Assembly: GCF_030161415.1 (NCBI RefSeq)
Contig: NZ_BSSU01000003.1
Span: 124,001 to 188,000 of the forward strand
DNA from: Thalassotalea eurytherma
GTDB taxonomy: Bacteria; Pseudomonadota; Gammaproteobacteria; Enterobacterales; Alteromonadaceae
Length of the DNA: 64,000 nt
Reading direction: 5' to 3'
In this document: piece after piece, positions 26,189-34,572 of the stretch
Layout: each line of letters opens with the position of its first letter
How positions within the stretch are numbered: the stretch's first letter is position 1
The notes under the pieces: generated by a model
What the model saw: only the letters and a program-made list of their open reading frames with translations
Told to the model about the DNA's origin: nothing
Databases searched by the model: none
Made by a program: the position numbers and the translations under genes

Positions 26189-26356
26189 ATGAATTGGCAA
26201 GAGATATTGTTAATTATAGTAATATTAGGAACCGTCGTAAGCGGGATTATTTTGCTAAAACAGTCAGCAACAAAGTTTCATCTGTCTGACGAACAAAAAA
26301 AGAAAGTCGATGCACGTAAAAAAGAACTAGAAGCTCAAGAGAAGTGTGATGACTAA
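26189..26356 (+). CDS. Small membrane protein, DUF2897-like
   Basis: A 55-residue protein: a hydrophobic N-terminal helix (ILLIIVILGTVVSGIILL), then KQSATKFHLSDEQKKK and a highly charged tail. This layout fits the DUF2897 family of small membrane proteins in Shewanella-type bacteria. AAGGA is ten bases upstream of ATG 26189, and the frame is open between the chemoreceptor and ppiC without overlap. Function unknown. It is convergent with ppiC, their stops being 11 bases apart. Confidence 0.72.
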   Translation: MNWQEILLIIVILGTVVSGIILLKQSATKFHLSDEQKKKVDARKKELEAQEKCDD

Positions 26357-26367
26357 CCTTTTGTCAT

Positions 26368-26646
26368 CTAGTTTCGATAGATAGTTTTAATTAAATGAAA
26401 ACCAAACTTTGTTTTTACAGGGCCATGAACTTTTAATAACTCTTTCTTAAAAACAACGTCATCAAAAGCTTTTACCATTTGGCCTTTTTTAAATTCACCA
26501 AGATCGCCACCCTTCTTTTTAGATGGGCAGGTAGAGAATTTCTTCGCTAATGTGCCAAAATCAGCACCTTTATCTAATTGCTTTTTCAAATCTACGGCTT
26601 GTTTTTCCGTCTTAACAAGAATGTGCATTGCGCATGCAGTTGCCAT
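26368..26646 (-). CDS. ppiC: Peptidyl-prolyl cis-trans isomerase C (parvulin)
   Basis: A cytoplasmic parvulin of 92 residues covering the complete rotamase domain: [12 protein letters not shown] at the start, [23 protein letters not shown] and the closing [14 protein letters not shown], closely like E. coli PpiC. The longest frame reaches 26745, but ATG 26646 with GAGGG six to ten bases upstream starts at the family N-terminus. The gene is divergent from the carbonic anhydrase, so the 134-base region between them should hold two promoters. Confidence 0.95.
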   Translation of the reverse strand: MATACAMHILVKTEKQAVDLKKQLDKGADFGTLAKKFSTCPSKKKGGDLGEFKKGQMVKAFDDVVFKKELLKVHGPVKTKFGFHLIKTIYRN

Positions 26647-26780
26647 AAAAATACCCTCAAAATAAATCTCGCGACATTTTATCAAACTCCATTGGTAAAT
26701 GCTCCGACCAATCAGGTTTTCCTTTACTTGCCCCAGATTTGACATAAAATGACATAAATTTTTAGCAACGAAACGTTAAC

Positions 26781-27380
26781 ATGTCATCTATAGAGCACTT
26801 ATTTGAGAATAACCGCGAATGGGCGGATACCATTAAACAAGACAACCCTGACTTTTTCAGTAACTTAGCTAAGCAGCAAACACCGAAGTACCTTTGGATT
26901 GGTTGTTCTGACTCACGTGTACCTGCTAACCAATTGCTAGGTATGGCACCTGGTGAGATTTTTGTTCACCGAAACATTGCAAACCAAGTTATCCATACCG
27001 ACTTAAACTGCTTATCGGTATTACAATACGCAGTAGAAGTACTTAAAGTAGAGCATGTTATTGTCTGCGGCCACTATGGGTGCGGCGGCGTGGCTGCATC
27101 TTTGGAAGACAAAGACTTTGGCTTAATTGATAATTGGTTACGCCATATTAAAGACGTTCAACGTTTCCATGCAGATAAACTTGCAGAAATTAAAGATCAA
27201 GCAGAGAAAGTCAATGCGTTATGCGAATACAACGTGATTGAACAAGTAGCGAATGTCTCCAACACAACTATTTTAAGAAACGCATGGCAAAGCGGGCAAA
27301 AAGTGACTGTTCATGGCTTAGTTTATAATCTTGCCGACGGTATTTTAAAAGACCTAGAAGTATCCTGCTCAGGTAGATAA
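26781..27380 (+). CDS. can: Beta-class carbonic anhydrase
   Basis: Interconverts CO2 and bicarbonate in the cytoplasm. Zinc ligands are Cys42 and Asp44 in GCSDSR, and His98 and Cys101 in CGHYGCGG, at exactly the E. coli Can positions. Length 199 is slightly shorter than E. coli Can (220). MSSIEHLFENNREWADTIK matches the Can N-terminus. Monocistronic, ending at a long perfect hairpin. Confidence 0.97.
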   Translation: MSSIEHLFENNREWADTIKQDNPDFFSNLAKQQTPKYLWIGCSDSRVPANQLLGMAPGEIFVHRNIANQVIHTDLNCLSVLQYAVEVLKVEHVIVCGHYGCGGVAASLEDKDFGLIDNWLRHIKDVQRFHADKLAEIKDQAEKVNALCEYNVIEQVANVSNTTILRNAWQSGQKVTVHGLVYNLADGILKDLEVSCSGR

Positions 27381-27399
27381 GTTAATAAAAAAAATCAAA

Positions 27400-27437
27400 A
27401 AAAGAGGCCGTGTAACATGTTACACGGCCTCTTTTGT
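27400..27437. terminator. Long perfect palindromic terminator
   Basis: An uninterrupted 36-base perfect palindrome (18-base arms, centre AACATGTT) spans 27400-27435, A-rich at one end and T-rich at the other. It separates the convergent can and hpd genes and should stop transcription from both. Perfect arms of this length are unusual. Confidence 0.9.
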
Positions 27438-27459
27438 ATATATAGCTAGCAAATACTGA

Positions 27460-28503
27460 TTAAAGTACGCCTCGCTCCATTTGGTTTAATTCAATTGACT
27501 TAAACAAGGCTGTGAAATTACCTTCACCAAAACCTTGGTCATCAACACGTTGAATCATCTCAATGAAAATTGGACCAAAAATATTCTTAGTGAAAATTTG
27601 CAATAAGTAGCTATTTTCATTTTGGCTATCGACAAGAATTTGGTGATCTTGAATGCGTTGCTTGTCTTCTTTAACCCAAGGGATACGATCAAATACATCG
27701 TCATAGTACTCAGGCACAATATTAAGCGTATCAATAATATCTTTATCCAATTGATCAAGTGAACCAACTAAGTCATCTGTAATGAACGCTAAATGCTGAA
27801 CGCCCGGACCATTGTATTCATCTAAGTACTCATCAATTTGGTTATTACTCGTGCCTTTACCTTCATTGATAGGAATAGAGAACAATCCACATGGTGATTG
27901 TAAGGCATATGAAACTAGTGCAGACTTTTCACCTTTGATGTCAAAATAACGTACTTCAGTAAAGCCAAATACATCTTTGTAAAAATTAGCCCACTTCTCC
28001 ATCGTGCCTTGATATACGTTGTTCGTTAAATGATCAACACGTAAGAAACCTTTATCTTTGTTCAAAACAGGATCAGCAATATCTTCAAAGTCATTTTGAT
28101 AGATAGAACCTTTGTCACCAAAAACATCAATGAAATAAATTAAGCTATCACCAATACCGTAAATCGCTGGGTATGGTAATTTATTATCTGCGTCCATTGC
28201 TGACTTAGCACCGCGTTCAATTGCTTGCTCAAACGCGAACTGTGCGTCTTCTACACGCCAACCCATTGAACAAATTGCAGGGCCATGCGATTTAGCAAAG
28301 GCTTGAGAAAAACCTTTCTGTTCTTTGTTTAGTAGGAAGTGAATGTCATTTTGACTAAAGTAATCTACGTCACGACCTTTTAACTTTTTCGTTTTAGAAA
28401 AACCAAAACCATAAAAGACTTTTTCCATGTAGTCGCTATCTGGTGATGCATATTCGGTAAACTCGATACCACAAAGTTTTAAAGGGTTGTTCACTGTCGT
28501 CAT
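27460..28503 (-). CDS. hpd: 4-hydroxyphenylpyruvate dioxygenase
   Basis: Fe(II) enzyme of tyrosine breakdown that makes homogentisate. The iron ligands are the His in LRVDHLTNNV, the His in GVQHLAFITDD and the Glu in FGPIFIEMIQR; the closing GFGEGNFTALFKSIE is the HPPD C-terminal gate. Length 347 is typical of bacterial forms. AGGATAAAAAC precedes ATG 28503. Unlike many relatives, no homogentisate dioxygenase, fumarylacetoacetase or phhA adjoins it, so either the pathway genes lie elsewhere or homogentisate is oxidised to pyomelanin. A TyrR-like box lies 90 bases upstream. Confidence 0.97.
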   Translation of the reverse strand: MTTVNNPLKLCGIEFTEYASPDSDYMEKVFYGFGFSKTKKLKGRDVDYFSQNDIHFLLNKEQKGFSQAFAKSHGPAICSMGWRVEDAQFAFEQAIERGAKSAMDADNKLPYPAIYGIGDSLIYFIDVFGDKGSIYQNDFEDIADPVLNKDKGFLRVDHLTNNVYQGTMEKWANFYKDVFGFTEVRYFDIKGEKSALVSYALQSPCGLFSIPINEGKGTSNNQIDEYLDEYNGPGVQHLAFITDDLVGSLDQLDKDIIDTLNIVPEYYDDVFDRIPWVKEDKQRIQDHQILVDSQNENSYLLQIFTKNIFGPIFIEMIQRVDDQGFGEGNFTALFKSIELNQMERGVL

Positions 28504-28592
28504 GTTTTTATCCTAATAATAATTATGTATCCATTATTAACAGGAAAGAGGATGAGAAAAAGGGCTAGCAACAAGACAGCATTTACCTATTT

Positions 28593-28610
28593 TGTATAAC
28601 TAAATTTACG
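28593..28610 (-). promoter_or_regulatory. Candidate TyrR/PhhR operator upstream of hpd
   Basis: TGTATA-N6-TTTACG against the TyrR-box consensus TGTAAA-N6-TTTACA: 10 of 12 defined positions agree with exact spacing. It lies about 90 bases upstream of the hpd start, and TyrR-type regulators control tyrosine catabolism in gammaproteobacteria. The rest of the 303-base gap shows no gene; it ends in the deaD terminator. Confidence 0.5.
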
Positions 28611-28761
28611 TTTCAATGTATGAAATTTTAATCAAGTCTGCGCGAGGCATGATATGGCCTGCGCCAACGCTGTAACGATTAATTTACGCCCCTCTAAACT
28701 TTGCTAACCTTTTACCAAACCGTTGGCGCCACCATCATTATTTCGGTCAAATTTCAGGCAT

Positions 28762-28787
28762 AAAAAAAGGTGCTATAAGCACCTTTT
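28762..28787 (-). terminator. Terminator of deaD
   Basis: AAAAAAGGTGC and GCACCTTTTT form a perfect stem with a TATA loop right after the deaD stop on the minus strand; the T-tract exists in both directions. Confidence 0.88.
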
Positions 28788-28806
28788 TACCCCATTAATA
28801 ACGCAA

Positions 28807-30576
28807 TTAGTTATAACGACGTTGCTTGTCACCACGTGGCTTGCGCTTTTGTGTCGCAATTGGTGCTTCTGATAAAGAGATGTCAATTGCTTGGCGACGC
28901 ACACGCACACCTTTTAACTTCTTGTAGACGTTAGTCGGCATGTTCTTAGGTAATTGAACAAAGCTGTGACGGTCAAACAAATTAATCTGGCCAATATAGC
29001 TGCTGTCTAACGAAATTTCGTTCGCGATAGCACCAACGATATCACCCGGTTTAGCACCGTGCTCTTTACCTACCTCTAAACGGTATGTTTGCCAATCAAC
29101 ATCGCTACGTGTAGTTTTTGGTTTGCGCTGACGTTCACCACGATCACCACGATCACCACGTTCACCGCGGTTGTCTCTGTCGCCTCGGCGAGCATCACGA
29201 CGGTTACCACGATCATCACGGTCACGTGCTTCACGACGTGGTTTCGGATCTTCTTTTGGAAACAATGGTTGCTTAAGTTGTTTATTAAATAAAAGGGCTG
29301 CAGCTAAATGTTCAGTCGACATTTCACTTTCTTCAGCCATTGTTTCAACAACTTTCATCATCTCAGCAATATCATTGTTAGCTAAGATATCTAATAATTC
29401 TTGTTTAGTTCGCTCAATACGTGATTTACCAATTTCTTGAATAGTTGGTAATTCATAATCTTCAACTCTACCTGACGTTAAACGTTCATAATGACGAACA
29501 CGGTACATTTCGCGTGGACGAATAAATGAAATCGAAGTACCTTCGCGTCCCGCACGGCCTGTTCGACCAATACGGTGAACATAAACTTCATTATCATCAG
29601 GTAAGTCGTAGTTAACCACTAAATCAATACTTGGAATATCTAAACCACGAGCAACAACATCTGTCGCAACTAAGATTTTTAGTGTGCCGTTACGCAATTG
29701 ATCAACGGTACGCTCACGTTGAGCTTGATTCATTTCACCATTAATTGCAGCTGCAGCAAATCCTTTAGACTCAAGGTGCTCAGCGACTTCAACAGTATCG
29801 TTACGTGTACGTACGAAAACGATCATCGCTTTGTACTCAATCACTTCAGAAACACGCTCTAAAGCAGTTTTCTTATTTAGACCACTCACTTTCCAAGCAA
29901 GCTGAGTAATGTTTGCTTTTACTTGCTTAACTGGCGCTACACGTAAATGTTCAGGATCTTTTAAGAAGCGATTCGCGATTTTGCGAATTTGTGGTGGCAT
30001 TGTTGCAGAGAAAAGTGCCATCTGCGTTTCATCATTTAAGTGATCTAAGATCCACTCAATGTCTTCTAAGAAACCCATGTTTAACATTTCATCAGCTTCG
30101 TCTAATGCACAAAACTTAACGTTTTCAAGCTTTAAACTCTTACGACGTAAGTGATCCATCATACGACCAGGCGTACCGACAATCACTTGTGCACCACGTT
30201 CAATTTGTGCAAATTGAGGACCGTAAGATTGACCACCGTAAACAGTGGCAACACGCAAACCTTTCATGTTTTTCGCAAATTGTTCGATTGCTTCAGCTAC
30301 TTGGATAGCCAATTCACGTGTAGGTGCGATAACAAGCATTTGTGGCTTACGGATTGAAGTATCGATACTTGCTAGTGCTGGCAAGCCAAATGCTGCCGTT
30401 TTACCAGTACCAGTCTGTGCTTCACCAAGTACATCTCTACCTTCTAATAAAGGTGGGATAGTCATTGCTTGGATTGGCGTAGGATTTTCAAAACCCATTG
30501 CTTTTAAAGCAGTTGATAAAACTTCAGGCAAGCCTAGTGCGTCAAAGCTCACAGGAGCATTGTTTGATTCAGTCAT
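28807..30576 (-). CDS. deaD: ATP-dependent DEAD-box RNA helicase DeaD/CsdA
   Basis: Helicase for ribosome assembly and cold-stress mRNA unwinding. Motifs run in order: Q-motif region, AQTGTGKT (motif I), PTRELA (Ia), DEAD (II), SAT (III), ATDVVARGLDIP (V) and HRIGRTGR (VI). After these come an Arg/Asp/Gly-rich stretch (about residues 440-485) and a DbpA-type RNA-binding domain (VGAIANEISLDSSYIGQI) with a basic tail. The ATG at 30576 with GAGAAG seven bases upstream is preferred over 30591, giving 589 residues. A long leader precedes it and a terminator follows. Confidence 0.95.
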   Translation of the reverse strand: MTESNNAPVSFDALGLPEVLSTALKAMGFENPTPIQAMTIPPLLEGRDVLGEAQTGTGKTAAFGLPALASIDTSIRKPQMLVIAPTRELAIQVAEAIEQFAKNMKGLRVATVYGGQSYGPQFAQIERGAQVIVGTPGRMMDHLRRKSLKLENVKFCALDEADEMLNMGFLEDIEWILDHLNDETQMALFSATMPPQIRKIANRFLKDPEHLRVAPVKQVKANITQLAWKVSGLNKKTALERVSEVIEYKAMIVFVRTRNDTVEVAEHLESKGFAAAAINGEMNQAQRERTVDQLRNGTLKILVATDVVARGLDIPSIDLVVNYDLPDDNEVYVHRIGRTGRAGREGTSISFIRPREMYRVRHYERLTSGRVEDYELPTIQEIGKSRIERTKQELLDILANNDIAEMMKVVETMAEESEMSTEHLAAALLFNKQLKQPLFPKEDPKPRREARDRDDRGNRRDARRGDRDNRGERGDRGDRGERQRKPKTTRSDVDWQTYRLEVGKEHGAKPGDIVGAIANEISLDSSYIGQINLFDRHSFVQLPKNMPTNVYKKLKGVRVRRQAIDISLSEAPIATQKRKPRGDKQRRYN

Positions 30577-30830
30577 AAATTGTCTTCTCAAGGCAGGAAC
30601 AAATCCTGCGTAAAATTACGAGGAAACCACCTTGAAGACCACGCGGGAACAAACTAATCAAGTCGCTGACTAGTGGAACAGTCTAATTGGCGGATATAAC
30701 CCCAACGAATAACCTAATTAACTTTTTGGCACAATTTGGTTATCAAATAGCCGTTAATTAGTGAGGCGCGAATCATACTGATTTTTTAAGATATTGCAAG
30801 TAAAACCGCCAAATAAGCGATAAAAACACC
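30577..30830 (-). promoter_or_regulatory. Long upstream/leader region of deaD
   Basis: About 250 bases without a gene between lonB-like and deaD. Read on the minus strand, a GCAGGA/TCCTGC hairpin (30593-30609) lies immediately before the ribosome-binding site and a small CGTAA/TTACG hairpin before it. DEAD helicase mRNAs often have long regulated leaders, so autoregulation or cold control is possible. No specific motif was recognised. Confidence 0.4.
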
Positions 30831-30859
30831 AAAAAAGCCAGTGTATTAACACCGGCTTT
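30831..30859 (-). terminator. Terminator of the Lon-like protease gene
   Basis: On the minus strand AAAGCCGGTGT and ACACTGGCTTT pair around ATTA-type loop with one mismatch, then six T, 26 bases after the stop at 30885. Confidence 0.8.
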
Positions 30860-30884
30860 ACATTTGATTGATTATATCAAAGTT

Positions 30885-33278
30885 CTATTCTTCGTCAGAA
30901 CCATCAAGAATATCGGCAAACTGTTTTAGCTTATCTAACGCTAAACCATGGATTGATTTTCGTGGGTACCTGCCCGTTGAATTTTTCTCCCCTGCTTGAG
31001 TCGACATTAAAATCGCAAGCGCTTGGTCAATATCTTCAACGGCATAGATATGAAACTTATCATTTTCTACAGCTGTCATCACGTCATCATTGAGCATTAA
31101 GTTCATTACGTTAGTACGTGGAATAATAACACCTTGTGTGCCTGTTAGGCCTCGGTCATTGCAAAGTTGGAAAAAGCCTTCAATCTTTTCATTCACACCG
31201 CCAATCGATTGTACTTCACCATGTTGATTAATAGAGCCTGTAATAGCGACACTTTGATCGATGGGTAATTGAGTAATCGCCGATATCAATGCGCAAAGCT
31301 CTGCCATTGACGCACTGTCGCCATCAATATGCCCATAAGATTGTTCGATCGCAATATTAGCTGAAATCGCCACAGGAAAGTCTTTACCGTATTTATGGCC
31401 TAAATACCCAGTCAATAACATCACACCTTTGGAGTGAATAGATTTTCCTAAATCAACTTCACGTTCTATATCGGTTACCCCATTAGAGCCGGCATAAACC
31501 GTTGCCGTCATACGCGCTGGTGTGCCAAAAACACTTTCACCAATTTCAAGAACGGTTAAACCGTTTACTTTGCCCACTTGTTTACCTTGGGTAGAAATAA
31601 GCACTTGACGCTCTTTAATATCGCTCAACCAAGTTTCGCTAATTCGACCAGTTCGACGTTGTTTTGCCTTAAGTGCAAGTTGAATATGCTCAGCTGTTAT
31701 AAGATCCGTTTCGTTAGCTTTTTTGGCAAGGTATACCGCTTCATCGAGTAAATCATTAACTAAGACAATATTGGCGGAAATCTTTGACTGATGCTCTGCC
31801 TTTCTTAGTGCGAATCGCACCATTTCAACAAGTGCTTCATTACTGACTTCTGGATACCCTAACTTAATGGCACGTTGACAGATGATATTGCCGTAAGCTT
31901 TAAGGTTGTCGTTATCGTGAGCAACGTAACGATCAAAGTCGGCTAGTACTCTAAACAACTCGGTAAATTCTTGATCGTATTCTTGCAACATGTAGTAGAT
32001 GTCAGCGTCGCCTAGCAACACCACTTTAACCTTCAGCGGAATTTTTTCAGGTTGCAAACTATAAACACTTGGCGGTGAAAACTCGCTATACGGGTTCTCT
32101 ATTGTTATTTGTCCTGTTTTAAGTGCAAGCTTTAAGCGAGTCCAAACCATAGGTTGATTGAGGAGTTTTTCAGCATCAAGCAACAAATACCCACCATTAG
32201 CTTTATGCAGCGCACCTGCTCGAATTAAACGATAACTTGTGTACGTTGAACCTTGAAAAGTGCCGAAATCAACCTGACCAAATAAATTTTGAAACGTTGG
32301 GTTTTGCTCGTAAACGACTGGCGCCCCCTCATCATTACCTCGATCAACTAACAAGTTTGGCACAAAACGCTCGACCATTACCTTACGTGCATCTTTGTCA
32401 TCACGGCTTTCCGTTGATTCGTTTGCCAAGATTTCTAAGACCTCGTCCACGATATTATTTTTAATCGTCTTCAGATACTTCAGTATGCCAAGGTTACTAG
32501 CAAACTCATGTTCCATTTCTTTAAGCAAAGGCTTTATGGTTTGTTTGGCAGTATCGGTGCGCAACGTTCTTTGCTGCTCTGATGAATTACGTTTCCATAA
32601 CGGCAATTCTAATAACTGCTCAGCAAGAAAATGTTCTAATTCTGCAAGCTTTTGGTAAAACTCAGCACGTTGAGACTCATCTAATTGAGAAAAATCTTTA
32701 TCACTAATCGGTTGGCCATCAATTAGAGGAGCAAAACCAACTTCACCTTTCTCTTCATACAACGCAACACCACGCTCAATAGCGTGCTGTTCAACCAAAT
32801 CAATCGCTTCATCATATTGCTTATTAAACGCACGTTCTATCGCTGACTTTTGACGTTGGTAATTAGGGTTGTCAAAAATTTCGGGAAATAAACCGATAAG
32901 ATCATCAATAAAGGTATTTAAGCGACTTACAAGTTGCTTGCCTTCACCAGGATTCAAATAAAGTGCTTGAGGCGTTAGAGCATCATCAAAGTGATTGATG
33001 TAACACCATTCGCTTGGTGTTTCTTGCGTTTTAGCAGTATGGCTTAGCATTTGAGTGATAAGCGTTTGCCTACCCGTACCATGTTCACCCATTGCGAAGA
33101 CATTGAACCCCACAGCAGGCATTGAAAGACCAAACTCTAATGCTTCTTTTGCACGGTCGTGCCCAATAAAGGTTTGGTCGTCAACACTGGTTTTATTAAT
33201 ACTGTCAAAAATAGTTGCTGGAATTGATGCCGAAAGCTGGTCAATCGACAAGCTATTTTTCTGGGCAGTTTGGGGCAT
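30885..33278 (-). CDS. Lon-like AAA/S16 protease (YcbZ/LonB type)
   Basis: An ATP-dependent serine protease-like protein of 797 residues. The N-terminal AAA part has a modified P-loop, GEHGTGRQTL, in place of GxxGxGKT, and VVLLGDADIYYML-type Walker B region; the C-terminal S16 domain has the catalytic Ser in GDSASMAE and the Lys in GGVNEKIEGF, so the Ser-Lys dyad is intact. It differs from Lon in lacking the LON substrate domain. The start is taken at ATG 33278 with AAAGAG upstream; the longer frame to 33359 has no support. Single gene. Proteolysis is likely; targets are unknown. Confidence 0.9.
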   Translation of the reverse strand: MPQTAQKNSLSIDQLSASIPATIFDSINKTSVDDQTFIGHDRAKEALEFGLSMPAVGFNVFAMGEHGTGRQTLITQMLSHTAKTQETPSEWCYINHFDDALTPQALYLNPGEGKQLVSRLNTFIDDLIGLFPEIFDNPNYQRQKSAIERAFNKQYDEAIDLVEQHAIERGVALYEEKGEVGFAPLIDGQPISDKDFSQLDESQRAEFYQKLAELEHFLAEQLLELPLWKRNSSEQQRTLRTDTAKQTIKPLLKEMEHEFASNLGILKYLKTIKNNIVDEVLEILANESTESRDDKDARKVMVERFVPNLLVDRGNDEGAPVVYEQNPTFQNLFGQVDFGTFQGSTYTSYRLIRAGALHKANGGYLLLDAEKLLNQPMVWTRLKLALKTGQITIENPYSEFSPPSVYSLQPEKIPLKVKVVLLGDADIYYMLQEYDQEFTELFRVLADFDRYVAHDNDNLKAYGNIICQRAIKLGYPEVSNEALVEMVRFALRKAEHQSKISANIVLVNDLLDEAVYLAKKANETDLITAEHIQLALKAKQRRTGRISETWLSDIKERQVLISTQGKQVGKVNGLTVLEIGESVFGTPARMTATVYAGSNGVTDIEREVDLGKSIHSKGVMLLTGYLGHKYGKDFPVAISANIAIEQSYGHIDGDSASMAELCALISAITQLPIDQSVAITGSINQHGEVQSIGGVNEKIEGFFQLCNDRGLTGTQGVIIPRTNVMNLMLNDDVMTAVENDKFHIYAVEDIDQALAILMSTQAGEKNSTGRYPRKSIHGLALDKLKQFADILDGSDEE

Positions 33279-33601
33279 ATAACACTCTTTAAAATGTACC
33301 TGCCTAACATTAGACAAGTTTAGGATTGTTCTTCTGCGGTTATTGTAATGCTGAATCACTTACAAAGGCAAAAAAACCCGTAAAACAAAATAAGACACAC
33401 GTAAAATAGAGAAAACGGTGCTTTTAGTATTCTTTTCTTTATGATTTACAAATAAACTGGCGTCGTCACACCCGAATAATAACTTTGGAAGACTTAACAG
33501 ACTATGTGATCAAACCGGTTTATCGATAAGTTGGGCGTTTTTGCGGAAGTTTTCCATTACATATCAACTGACGTCATCATGAATAACCTGTAAAAAAATA
33601 G
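33279..33601. other. Intergenic region without recognised gene
   Basis: About 320 bases between the Lon-like gene and ybeL. It must hold the Lon-like promoter. A palindrome AAACCGGTTT (33512-33521) and a TGACGTCA (near 33569) were seen but match no known operator. No coding frame or RNA was recognised. Confidence 0.5.
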
Positions 33602-34087
33602 CTATGGCATCAAGGGTTGTCGCGTGAACGACTCATGACCACACTCTATGCAGCCAATAACTTCACTAAAATGACTATGATGGCATGCATGTCCGCAATG
33701 TCGACACACTAGCACCCCAAAGCCAATAAAATCTCCCGCATGGTAAACGCCATCATGATCAAAGTCGTCTTGAAGTTCAGCCCATTCAACTTGTGATTTA
33801 TCCGTTACTTGCTCTAGGGTTTGCCACAAACTTTCGTTGAGAATATCAACCGATGGCGAGTTTTTGAAGTCAACTTGTTGTTGATGATAAAAGTCTTTTA
33901 GATCAAACTTTAAGTTAGCAATAAATTGTTCAATTTTTTCTTCAGGGTACTCTTCTGACATTCGAACAAATTCTTTTGCTTTCTCGACTACATTAATGAG
34001 GTCCGTCAGTTCATGCTCTCTTACATCTTTAAGCCAATCTGCGAGTTGTTGATTAACAGCATCAAACCTTTCTTTGTAAGTAGACAT
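33602..34087 (-). CDS. ybeL: Zinc-ribbon protein YbeL (DUF1451)
   Basis: A 161-residue cytoplasmic protein: an all-helical N-terminal two-thirds rich in Glu and Lys, then a zinc ribbon with CRHCGHACHHS and CIECGHES, the DUF1451 signature. ATG 34087 with GGAG upstream is preferred to 34111. In E. coli ybeL also neighbours leuS on the opposite strand, so synteny supports the call. Function is not known. Confidence 0.88.
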   Translation of the reverse strand: MSTYKERFDAVNQQLADWLKDVREHELTDLINVVEKAKEFVRMSEEYPEEKIEQFIANLKFDLKDFYHQQQVDFKNSPSVDILNESLWQTLEQVTDKSQVEWAELQDDFDHDGVYHAGDFIGFGVLVCRHCGHACHHSHFSEVIGCIECGHESFTRQPLMP

Positions 34088-34163
34088 TTTCACTCCATTT
34101 AAAATGAACATTTCCGCCTCAAGTATAGTTCAAGAAACGTTGGCCAGTAACAACGATTAATTA

Positions 34164-34426
34164 GGGGCTGTTGCTCTTTCATTTTAGCTTCTGCTTTAGG
34201 TTAATTTTCAAGATAACAAGGCGAAAAGAGCGTAATGTAGTTGTTCTACCTTAACGATTTTCAACGATGTTAGGTTTAAAATTAGCCAAAGCTCTTTGGG
34301 TTGACTTGAAAAAGCGATATTCTTTGTTGCTTAAAGTGTATCTGGAACACCAAACATAACTTTAAGCGCCGCGAATCTCATCTTTTTAAAGGCAACAGAG
34401 TTACAAACTCAAAGATCAACAGCCCC
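34164..34426. repeat. MITE-like element with terminal inverted repeats and TA flanks
   Basis: The ends are inverted copies: 34161-34185 and the complement of 34405-34429 agree at 22 of 25 bases, beginning GGGGCTGTTG. Both ends are flanked by TA, as left by IS630/Tc1-mariner type transposases. The 263-base interior has no meaningful frame. It sits in the 485-base region between ybeL and leuS. A third, partial end lies at 51234-51250. Boundaries are read from the sequence; mobility by a transposase elsewhere is inference. Confidence 0.62.
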
Positions 34427-34572
34427 TAAAAACAATCAATGAATAAACTTGTTGTTACTTGACCAGATAAGGTATTCTATCGTGATAATTTTATTCGGTA
34501 TTAATTGCACGTTTTTTAAGCAAAAACGACCTACCGATACGACATTTAATGATTAATTTTGAGAAATTCTTA

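Noticed and set aside
29100-29250. Repetitive DNA in deaD that could look like a CRISPR or tandem repeat
   Set aside because: It is the in-frame Arg/Asp/Gly-rich stretch of the helicase (GDRGDRGER-type), a low-complexity RNA-binding tail.
33279-33601. Hidden gene or RNA in the gap between the Lon-like gene and ybeL
   Set aside because: Only short palindromes were found; no frame with a ribosome-binding site and no known RNA motif.
34161-34430. Possible T-box or leucine riboswitch-like leader for leuS
   Set aside because: No T-box or tRNA-binding motif is seen, and the block has transposon-like inverted ends with TA flanks.
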